This document shows, one piece after another, positions 55,668-64,000 of a stretch of 64,000 nt of DNA. Each line of letters starts with the position of its first letter. Position 1 is the first letter of the stretch. This DNA comes from Branchiostoma floridae (lineage: Eukaryota; Chordata; Leptocardii; Amphioxiformes; Branchiostomatidae): assembly GCF_000003815.2 (NCBI RefSeq), contig NC_049989.1:2339583-2403582 (forward strand), given 5' to 3'. The position numbers were made by a program, and so were the translations under genes. The notes beneath the pieces were generated by a model. The model was not told where the DNA came from and ran no database searches. It saw nothing but the letters and a program-made list of their open reading frames with translations.

Positions 55668-55889
55668 CGTGTGTATATCAAGCAACCACCCTGGCGTACC
55701 GGCCGGCGATATCCAGCCTTCTCGCTGCATTTGGTCTGACTAGATGTCGCCAGCCAATCACAGCGCTGTCTACGGTCAAGACGCAACGTGATTGGCTGGG
55801 CACTTTCCCTCCAATAAAAGGAGGGGGAGTATCTGATGAAGGGCGGGTCACACGCCGGTACGCCAGGGTCATTGATTGATACACACAAG
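55668..55889. promoter_or_regulatory. Palindromic element with mirrored CCAAT boxes upstream of the MYND gene
   Basis: Two nested perfect inverted repeats: CCCTGGCGTACCGG (55689-55702) with CCGGTACGCCAGGG (55855-55868), and CCAGCCAATCAC (55750-55761) with GTGATTGGCTGG (55788-55799). Three CCAAT boxes (55754, 55791 inverted, 55811) lie 240-300 bp upstream of the minus-strand ATG, the right place for NF-Y sites. Whether this is the active promoter is inferred; it may equally be a MITE copy. Confidence 0.55.
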
Positions 55890-56208
55890 CGGCAGGATTG
55901 GGATGAGAGGATATATATCATTTCCTAGTTCTCATGACAATGTATTTGTTGTTTTGTTCCTACACCACAAAACCGCCACCGGATAGACAATGTGAGAACG
56001 TAAACAAATAAAGTCAGGCCCCTGACGTGTAAACAAACAGCTCTGGTCCTAGCCATGGTCCTAGCCGTGACCTACGTTTGTCAGTTCCGGTAACAATATA
56101 CAGACGCGTGTTCTGCATATGTCTAAGGGGCTTTCACCTTTGCGCATGCATAACTGTATCCACGAACACGGTTGTAGCAATGCCACCCCCTCTAGTCATA
56201 AGCATAGG

Positions 56209-56367
56209 TAATCTCCAAGCAGATCCTACGGTAGCATAAGATAGTATCAAAAGCTGGCAGAGGAGTGAAACTGGCTTAGGAGTGTGTTTTGCCACCGACA
56301 AATGGACTACACTCCTTGGCCAGTTTGGTACTATTTTATGCTATTGCAAGATCTGCTTGTAGATCAT
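56209..56367. mobile_element. MITE family A2 copy
   Basis: TAATCTCCAAGCAGATCC and AGATCTGCTTGTAGATCA, with GTAGCATAAGATAGTATC mirrored by GGTACTATTTTATGC. About 159 bp. Confidence 0.8.
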
Positions 56368-57005
56368 TTATTATTAAAGCATAGGGTAAGATAGCTTGAC
56401 GTACCTGCCTAGATACGTTACTGGACAGACCCTCTAGTCAGACCGTGAGAAAGGTAGGATACAGCTGCGTCATCGCTCTCTTGTGTGTGTGCTGTGGGTG
56501 AAATGAAGACAATCAAAGTTAGACACAACACTCTTACGTCATATCTGTTTTTAGCCTGTTTTTAGCAGACTTCTAGTGGGACTGTTTTTTATTTTAGGGG
56601 CGGCGCTGGTTCGCTAGTTTCAGAATTGGCTTAGGTTCTCTAATACCTAGGGAAATGACATTAGAGAATTCCGTGGAATAGAATTTCGCCCCGCCTTCAG
56701 ACAACTTTGAAACTAACAAGCGCCCCCCCTCCCCGGCCCAGAATAAAAGCCAGTACCACTCGTAGTCTGCGAAGGAGGCTAATACCTGTTGCCAGAGTGT
56801 GAAACGCCCCTGTAGATGCCTATGGTCCCGTTTAAATGCTTGTGTACGGGTTTTGATGACGTTGTACCTGCCTTCCGAGATGGATAACAACATGCAAACA
56901 TGTCATTAATTCACCTTCTGTCTGCTGCCTAACGTTACGCAAGTGGCTAGCTTAGCAGACTGAAGTAAGTAAGACTTAAGTGCATGAAACATGGCAATAA
57001 AAGTT

Positions 57006-57285
57006 AAAGTTTGCCCATGCATCTACAGACGCGTAGGGTGGCGCCCATCCCCACTTCGAAGCCCTTGGGCCACACATGTGCAAGCCACTACAGCAGGGGG
57101 CTGGGCCGCTGGTAGTGATGTGTGTTTAACTTCCATGCTCTTCCTCATAAGTGCTGAGTGCTAAGCAGAGAAAGCAGCATGTACCATTTTTAGAGTCTTT
57201 GGTATGACTCGGCCGGGGATCGAACTCACGACCTACCGAATGCAAGGCGAACACTCTACCCACTAGGCCATTGACCTCAATTTAG
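57006..57285 (-). mobile_element. tRNA-derived SINE
   Basis: On the minus strand the head has an A box (TGGCCTAGTGG) and B box (GAGTTCGATCCCC) with tRNA spacing, then a tRNA-unrelated body with GACTCTAAAAATGGTACATGC. The cloverleaf is imperfect, so I read it as a SINE and not a tRNA gene. Confidence 0.75.
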
Positions 57286-58100
57286 GGCATCATCAGCTAA
57301 GGCTTGCCACACGACTGGCGGTGATAGATACTTAATACATGCCTCCACCTCTCTATTCAGCTATCTATCCATCTATGCGTGGTCAGCAAAATGCGCGCCA
57401 ACATGTCAAAGGTGAGGGCCCTGAGAGATGAACAATCACGTCTGGACATTGTTATACAAATCGGGACAACTGGCGGTCGACACAAGAACCTTTGACATTA
57501 ACAACTCACAAGTTGCATGCCTTCACTGTTGGCATACTAGCACAATGTCTTTCGTTGCGCAAGCACAATGTCTTTCGTTGCGCATGCGTACTTTGTAGCG
57601 TGAGCCCACCTATACTATATGCAAATGAGGCAGAACGACATAGACAGGCGTGGCGCGAAATGCGTTGGAAGAAACGCCTGCTGTTGACGACAGGACATTT
57701 ACAACCAGAGTGAGCGGTTAGAGGACCGAAACCTAACCACTTGTTTTTCCTTACATGAAAATCTACATTTAACCAAAAATAAGACCACATCCAGGACTGT
57801 TAAAAGACGCAGTAATCAGAAGTTCTGCTGCAACACCAAAGTCAGCCGCCAGAAGGCTATACTCGACCTTGACCTTCGTCTTACAAACCTACCTACATAC
57901 CAACTTTTATCACAATCCAAGAATCTAGATCCTATGAAGACCACAAATATCTTGAAACACCGACAAACAAACCCCCAAGCAAGCAAACAAGCAAGCAAAT
58001 AAACCCACAGACACTACAAACAATAAGGTCAATTTTCAAAACAAGCGGAGGCACAAGGTGTGTGCAGTACGTGATGGGAATGCGTCACGGGGTGATCGGT

Positions 58101-58384
58101 TACTCTCCAAGCAGAGGTTAGGCTCCGGCTGTTTTCTGGCGTTTTTTAGGCGTTTCTTACAGGGCTTTCCATTTTGTACTGAAATCTTCATGTCTCCCGG
58201 CCTATTAGACGTTAGGCTCCGGCTTCTTTTTTTTTAAACATTTTTATGCGTTTTTATCGGGCTCTCTATTTTGTACTAAAATGTCTCCCCGGCCTGCCAT
58301 GATTTCAGTACAAAATAGAAAGCCCGATAAAAACGCATAAAAAACGTCAAAAACAGCCGAAGCCTAACTTCTGCTTGGAGAGTA
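58101..58384. mobile_element. MITE family A, composite copy
   Basis: Both termini (TACTCTCCAAGCAGAGGTTAGG and CTTCTGCTTGGAGAGTA) are present, but an extra internal end (GACGTTAGGCTCCGGCTTC at about 58207) and a repeated core show that one copy lies inside another or was partly duplicated. About twice the usual length. Confidence 0.8.
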
Positions 58385-58657
58385 GTGATCAGCATGTATG
58401 ATTATCCGGCATGTCGTCAGCGCATACATGTGCGCCACATGCACCCAACGGTGACGACACGCCACACAGTCTGTAGCTTCGACAAGTCGGTATTGTTTAT
58501 TTTATCAGCTTCAACCAACTCCCTACGGCCATAACAGTGTATGAAAAAAGTGAAATTTAAGGGCCAATTTTTTAATGACTTTACAAGCCACTCTCGTCAC
58601 CCGACCATGCATGCCCGCCAAAATGCAGAAATGCAAAATAATGATATAACTATAATG

Positions 58658-58945
58658 ATAACATTTGCAAGCAAATAAATAATGTTTACGTCGATAAAGG
58701 TTAACGTTAGACATCCAGGTAATAATATGCATGATATATAATGCTTACCTTCAACTTATCTAACTTTATAAAATATTGCTTACTAGAACACATTCGTGTA
58801 TATTGTAACCAACCAATCTAGCCCTGCTCTGTCACTTGCTACATTTTGCAATCGAACATCACAAGGTCTCTGCTACACTACCAGTAACCATGGTGACAGC
58901 CGTCTGGTCCAGGTCATTGAACTAGCTTATATGTTTGGAGGGGAA
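58658..58945. repeat. Interspersed repeat J copy
   Basis: AACATTTGCAAGCAAATAAA to AGTAACCATGGTGACAGCC. Longer than the others by extra AT-rich sequence near 58700-58760. Confidence 0.75.
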
Positions 58946-59650
58946 AAAGACGAAGCGGACCAAAACGAAATATGTTTCTCTTCTGTATATTTGACAGACA
59001 CGCAGCCACTCTCTCATTGGCTGAAATGCTAATTTTGTAGTCTCTATCAGACTCCTGCCTGGCTGAATAGTAGCAGGGGAGGGGGGTGATTTGGCCAAGT
59101 TAACAAAAGTTAATTGGTCTAGGAGTGAATGATTGCAAAAGACTGACTGAAAACCCACAGTAACTTATTTTTTCCCTATTTGGCCACATTATTCTCTTTT
59201 TGTATCCATCTGACACGTCTGCCCGGAGACTACTAATTTTGATGGATAGTCAGGTCGTAGACGAAGCGGACCCAGAAGAAATATGCTTCCCTTCTGTATA
59301 TTTGACAGACACGCAGCCTCTCTCTCATTTGCTGAGCTGCTAATTTTGTAGTCTCTACCAGACCTAGCCAAGTTAGGAATAAAAGTCTAGTAGGAGTTAA
59401 TTGGCCTAGTCCTGAGTGAACTTGCAGGCCACAAGATAGACGGCAAAAGCCTAACTGAAAACCCACAGTAACTTATTTTTCTTCTTTTTCCCTATTTGGC
59501 CACATTCCTCTCTTTTTTTGTATCCAGCTGACACGTCTAAGTTTGATAGATAGTCAGGTTGAAGACGTAGCGGACCCAAAAGAAATATGCTTCCCTTCTG
59601 TATATTTGACACGCAGGCATTATCTCATTGGCTGAGCTGCTAATTTTGAT
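58930..59650. repeat. Tandem repeat of about 305 bp, three copies
   Basis: GACGAAGCGGACC, TTCCCTTCTGTATATTTGACA and CATTGGCTGA recur at about 58999, 59310 and 59611 (spacing 311 and 301). Each unit carries a piece of MITE family F (GTAGTCTCTA(T/C)CAGAC). Confidence 0.85.
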
Positions 59651-59930
59651 GAACAGCCAGGATCGGTGTTTCTACACGTGGTGCATAAATCAGACGTCAC
59701 GGAACGTAAATCATGGTCCCACCTGTCAGCGCGGCCTTGTTGCTTTTGTGACGGCGCGTCGAGCCGTGTACAACATGCACGGATGACTGCACAGATATAC
59801 AACCCATAGACATATCAATTTCTCATAAGTTCGTTGGCTCGTCAACATGTGTGAAAAATTGAGAGAAGCCTTCGTCATCTCTTGTTGATGATCGTTCAGA
59901 CGCCAGCATTAACGCTCTAGCATCGCCAGA

Positions 59931-60143
59931 TATACTGTAAATGCATTTAAGTTCGCGGGAATTAATTTTAGCGGTAGCGGGAAATGGAGTGTTCGCGGTG
60001 GTTTTAAGTTCGCGATAGCGCCATAGACTGTAGTCTCATACTACAACTGATAACATTCGCGGTGGTTTTGAGTTCGCGTTGAATTGGCCACCGCAAAAAC
60101 CGCGAACATAAAACCACCGCGAAAGTTTCTGCATTTACAGTAT
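59931..60143. mobile_element. MITE family D copy
   Basis: TATACTGTAAATGCATTTAAG and CTGCATTTACAGTAT are inverted ends; interior carries TTCGCGGTGGTTTTAAGTTC units. Reversed relative to the 46.2-kb copy. Confidence 0.85.
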
Positions 60144-60200
60144 TTCAAATAGCCTGCACGATTTTAGGATGTCCCCGTTGCACAACTGGTCTCAGCCTTG

Positions 60201-60363
60201 TATTCTCCAAGCAGAGGTTGGNNNNNNNNNNNNNNNNNNNNNNNNNNNNNNNNNNNNNNNNNNNNNNNNNNNNNNNNNNNNNNNNNNNNNNNNNNNNNNN
60301 NNNNNNNNNNNNNNNNNNNNNTTTTTTTTTCCGGGGCCCAACTTCTCCTCTGCTTGGAGAATA
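60201..60363. mobile_element. MITE family A copy interrupted by the assembly gap
   Basis: TATTCTCCAAGCAGAGGTTGG directly before 100 N and TCTCCTCTGCTTGGAGAATA after it. The missing core is probably a palindrome or homopolymer that broke assembly. Confidence 0.8.
60222..60321. other. Assembly gap, 100 N
   Basis: Exactly 100 N, so probably a placeholder length. The true length is unknown. Confidence 0.99.
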
Positions 60364-61199
60364 GCATCCTCGTACAAACAACATGTACGTAGTTGGTTCC
60401 GAGTATGTACCACCAGGCACTAAAAATGTCTGAACGATTCGTGTAGATTACCAGGGTTCATAGGGATGGCTTTAAGTAACTTCTTGCCCTCAAGCATTAC
60501 CTAATCAAAAACAATTGACCAAATTTTACTAAGTTACATACCTTTTCTGTCGTTCCTGCTTTGTTGATATGATTTGTAACGTAAAGGGTGCTACAGTCGA
60601 ATATAATGTATATATGTACTTTTTATATATGATAGGGAAACGCGATATCCGTCAACAAAATTGCACCACAAAACAGTAAAAAAATGATCAATGGGAAAAT
60701 TTTGTAAGCGTTTCATTCAATATCAAGTCTCCTTTTTGTTGATTCTTAGAGATTTAGTAAAATAAACATATATCTTTTACAACAGTTTCTTCGTAACATC
60801 ATTTCAGGAGACAAAAATACAACACGTAACAGGTGTGAGTAACAAAAAGGCATGCTGGGCTGAAGTCATCACAGTTTTTGTTGATGTTTTTTTATCTATC
60901 CCGGACACAGCTTGTTTTGCGAAAACAAAAAGACTAATAAAGCGATCAGCATCCTTATCTAGTGTAATTTAGTGTAAACACACAACTAGCTCCAGGGACA
61001 ATATTGATATATGCATCCCCATGCCGCATTGAACAATGGTATTTTCTACGCAAAAGACTGTATTGACAAAAGTATGTTATCTGATGAAACGCACCGGGTC
61101 TCTAAAACAGACAACAGTGCTATTAAAACGCACCACAGGACTGAAGTAACTGTGGGGACTTAAGGACTTAAGGACAAAATCCTTCCAGTCAACGTTATA

Positions 61200-61440
61200 C
61201 CCCTTTCACATTATCCACGATTATCCACGATTGCGTATCGATGGAAGATCGGCCATATCTAAGATCGACAGAAGGCTGCGCGTATTTTTCACCTGAAAAC
61301 CGTCCCTGTCACATATAAGCCATACTTTGTACCTTGTAAAATTGTTGTGCAATAAAGTTATTATTATAAGCGAGGCTCGGGCAATTGCCGCAGAATCGTC
61401 GTCCGATCGATTTTCGCTAAATGTGACAGGGGTATTACAG
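61200..61440. mobile_element. MITE family G copy
   Basis: ACCCCTTTCACATTATCC and AAATGTGACAGGGGTATTAC ends; contains GGAAGATCGGCCATATC and GTGCAATAAAGTTATTATT. Paired with an opposite copy 200 bp away. Confidence 0.85.
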
Positions 61441-61639
61441 TTTAGGGCATATAGGCGCATTCGTCGAACGGTCGTCATGCAATCACTAACTGTATGGTGG
61501 TGTTCTTTGGTTAGTTGCGCATGTGTCTTACAGCATTCAGCCGTCTTCTTATCGAAAAGGCTGCCTTACATACTTGTCAGTGGTTGGTTCTGTTGCGGTC
61601 TGTTTGGCAAGCTTACGTCATCACAATTGTACTGCGATC

Positions 61640-61860
61640 TGTAATACCCCTGTCACATTTGGCGAAAATCGATCGGACGACGATTCTGCGGTAATCGCCC
61701 GAGCCTCACTTATAAATTCATTGCACAACAATTGTACAAGGTAAAAAGTATGGTTTGTATGTGACAGGGACGGTTTTCAGGTGAAAAATACGCGTCGATC
61801 TTAAATATGGCCGATCTTCCATCGATACGCCCGAAGATCGCGGATGTGACAGGGGTATGA
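61640..61860. mobile_element. MITE family G copy, opposite orientation
   Basis: GTAATACCCCTGTCACATTT to GATGTGACAGGGGTATGA; the interior is the reverse complement of the copy at 61.2 kb (GGCCGATCTTCCATCGATAC). Confidence 0.85.
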
Positions 61861-62229
61861 CGAATGTGATCGAGGCGTAACTAGTAAATACAGCAATGTC
61901 CAATTTTGACGTACGTCACCTATATGATATTTACACCTAAAGATATAAACAAACACGAATGTTTACATCTGAAGGCAACTGTAAACATAACTTCCGTATA
62001 TATAGAAAACATTATTGACAGCTGAAAGCATGCAATAACGTGTTGTCTTTTCCAGTTCATTGCGCCAGTAAAATACGCTTGGCTATCATGGAAGACAGAG
62101 CGCAAGAATGGTGGAAATTCAATACCTTACACATACTCCTGATGCAGACAAAACTCAATCCAAGTTGATTCTGCAACGAGATGCTAGTTCTGTATGTAAG
62201 ACCCCAGTCACATACGCCACACAATCGTC

Positions 62230-62640
62230 GTACAATCGCAATCTGTATCTATATCTATATGCCCATGGTCCGTATAACCGCCCTTCGGCGTAGCACACCA
62301 GCTTCTGCGCCTGTATCTATGTAGCCGGTATAATCGCCCTTCGGTGTAACACACCAGCTTCTGTATCTCATTCTGTATCTGAATAGCCGGTATGACCTCC
62401 CTTCGGCGACACACCAGCTTCTGTATTTGTATCTGTATCTATATCTGTATGTCCGGTATAACCGCCCTCCGGCGTATTCACAAGCTTCTGTATCTGTATC
62501 TGTATCTATATAGCCTGTATAACCGCCCTTAACACACCAACTTCACAGGTACGCGGTGCGGCCTAAAGCAGCTAGCTAGTTATATTACACTGAACGGTCT
62601 ATCACACCTAACCTTTGCACATCTAGCTGCAGGCGTACGC
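62230..62640. repeat. Minisatellite of about 60-bp units with single-copy flank
   Basis: Four to five units with CTGTATCTGTATCTATAT, CCGGTATAACCGCCCTTCGG and CACACCAGCTTC, followed by GTTATATTACACTGAACGG. The same two parts occur once at 30190-30330. Confidence 0.85.
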
Positions 62641-62657
62641 GTTGTTTAAAGCTGCCT

Positions 62658-62888
62658 AAAGATGGTATCTCACTAACACTTGGGGCACCGGTGCGGCACT
62701 GCGGGGTTCCTTCACTGTGGCACTGTTTTGTTTTTTTCGCCGATTTTCTATAATTTAGATATTACGTAATACGTAAAAAAGTATGACTTAGAAGACAACA
62801 AAATACACAAAACGGAAGAAAATCTGTCCTTCATATCGAACCCCGCAGTGCCGCACTTGTGTCCCAAGTGCATTGAGATATCACCTGA
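62658..62888. mobile_element. MITE family C copy
   Basis: GATGGTATCTCACTAACACTTGGGGC at the left and CCCAAGTGCATTGAGATATCACC at the right; same GGTGCGGCACTGCGGGG inner arm as the copy at 34.9 kb. Confidence 0.85.
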
Positions 62889-63131
62889 ATTCAGTACCGC
62901 CTTCAGCACTAGTGACAACGATTTCCGATCTACGATAGTTCTAGGAGGAAAAACTAATGTCTGAATACCTCATTTCTGGTACATGACCATTTCTTGTTCT
63001 TTTGTTTCTGTACTGGTATAAGAGAAGAAGGTACGTCCACCTGTTCATATTACGTACAATGCATGATCCAGAAATCTTATTCTGTCTTCGATCTCGTAAT
63101 TGTTAAGTAATAAACAATCTTTGCATTTTTA

Positions 63132-63132
<1 letters not shown>

Positions 63133-63203
<71 letters not shown>
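63133..63203. repeat. (AT)n microsatellite
   Basis: About 70 bp of pure TA. Confidence 0.95.
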
Positions 63204-63207
<4 letters not shown>

Positions 63208-63237
63208 GAGCATTCTGTCTCACCGTGCTGTTTCTTG

Positions 63238-63444
63238 CCTAAGGCCTACGTCACATTTCCTACCCGGGGCCCGGCCGGGCTGTTTGCGGAAACGAAAAAT
63301 TAATGTCTGTGCCAATAAATATGCAGAAGGCATGCTGCTGAACTATTTTTGGTACATCTTGTTTTCTTGATGCCTTTTATATCGTACTTTTCGTTCCCCA
63401 AGACTGCCCGGTCGGGCCCCTTAGTGGAAATGTGACGTTAGCCT
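63238..63444. mobile_element. MITE family B copy
   Basis: CCTACGTCACATTTCCTACC and GGAAATGTGACGTTAGCC, with CGGGGCCCGGCCGGGC at the left. Directly adjacent to another copy on the right. Confidence 0.85.
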
Positions 63445-63625
63445 AAGGTCTACGTCACATTTCCAAACCGGGGCCCGGTCGGGCAGCTTTCGGGAGCGAA
63501 AAGTATGACACCAAACTACACACGACGTAAAGAGAATAGTCGTTGGCAAGTATTTTTGTATATCTTTATGTATATATTTCTATCTTCGTTTCCACAAACA
63601 GCCCGACTGGGCCTCAGGATTAGGG
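63445..63625. mobile_element. MITE family B copy, right end truncated
   Basis: GGTCTACGTCACATTTCC then GGGGCCCGGTCGGGCAGC; the right end stops at CAGCCCGACTGGGCC without the outer repeat. Confidence 0.75.
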
Positions 63626-63748
63626 TTTTGGACTAGGGTTCGAACCCAAGGTGGAACTAAATGTTTTTTTACATGTTATTGTTGATCATTTATCAAGATA
63701 CCGCGGCACGTTTTTACTTGAAATCTTGCTTCAGATACGTTTTTGCTT

Positions 63749-63808
63749 TCTTTTAGCTCCCCAAAATAGTTTTTGCTTTCTTTTAGCTCCCCAAAATAGT
63801 TATGAAAC
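63749..63808. repeat. 30-bp exact tandem duplication
   Basis: TTTTTGCTTTCTTTTAGCTC then CCCAAAATAG repeated twice without change. Confidence 0.9.
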
Positions 63809-64000
63809 GCTCGGATATGGTATAGAACGGTCAGCAGCTTTCACTATTAGGTATTTTGTAACATGAATGTAAAATTGTGTATATAGACTCAAACGACTCA
63901 TTAGGACTTGCGATGTAAACTGCATCTCTGTTATATACTTTGTATGACCCTTGCCTCTTCCCCCATGGCCTCCATGAAAAGCGGCCTGCTGTCCGATTTG

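Larger units (their letters stand above)
55901..64000. other. Repeat-rich right flank
   Basis: No gene is recognised. Contents are listed separately: MITEs, a tRNA-derived SINE, a tandem repeat of about 305 bp, an assembly gap, a pair of inverted elements, a minisatellite and an AT microsatellite. The last 36 bases are open in one frame (ATG at 63965) but too short to call; they could be the tail of a retroelement or the edge of a gene. Confidence 0.6.

Noticed and set aside
57200-57285. Functional tRNA gene on the minus strand
   Set aside because: A and B boxes are present but the arms do not form a proper cloverleaf and the sequence continues into a SINE body.
63965-64000. Start of a new gene at the right edge
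   Set aside because: Only 12 codons are visible; the surrounding sequence resembles retroelement tails, so no call is made.

Overview
This is a window of animal nuclear DNA with two spliced protein genes and a dense background of repeats. Both genes have GT-AG introns (one GC-AG), exons whose reading phases join, and long introns. The intergenic DNA is full of short palindromic transposon copies, microsatellites and SINE-like pieces. The protein families and repeat style suggest an invertebrate chordate; a lancelet (Branchiostoma) is my best guess, from general familiarity and not from any search. There is no prokaryotic operon, CRISPR array or phage.

Layout. (1) 1219-22463, plus strand: a complete 9-exon membrane-type matrix metalloproteinase gene. 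It predicts 592 aa with signal peptide, propeptide with cysteine switch, furin site, zinc catalytic domain, linker, four-bladed hemopexin domain and a short hydrophobic tail like those of GPI-anchored MT-MMPs. Intron 1 is 11.5 kb. A poly(A) signal lies at 23596. (2) 23602-29824: intergenic, repeats only. (3) 29825-55512, minus strand: a 7-exon gene predicted at 2618 aa. It is mostly low-complexity and probably disordered, with a coiled coil near residues 1944-2019 and a C-terminal MYND zinc finger split across the last two exons. I do not recognise an ortholog. (4) 55513-64000: its upstream region and a repeat-rich flank with a 100-N assembly gap.

The genes are convergent (tail to tail, about 6 kb between poly(A) signals). 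Nothing shows that they work together; one is a cell-surface protease and the other is probably a nuclear or scaffold protein.

Points that stand out: two small tandem duplications across exon edges of the protease gene (exon 2 acceptor, exon 7 donor); a GC-AG intron in the MYND gene whose first 230 nt is almost all CU and GU repeat; a three-fold, evenly spaced 10-residue motif in the MYND protein; a match to a local MITE terminus inside its coding sequence; a palindromic element with mirrored CCAAT boxes just upstream of its start codon; and a 924-bp transposon nested in an older repeat, where two other copies of that repeat in the window give the empty site and prove a TA target duplication. 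At least ten inverted-repeat (MITE-like) families are present.
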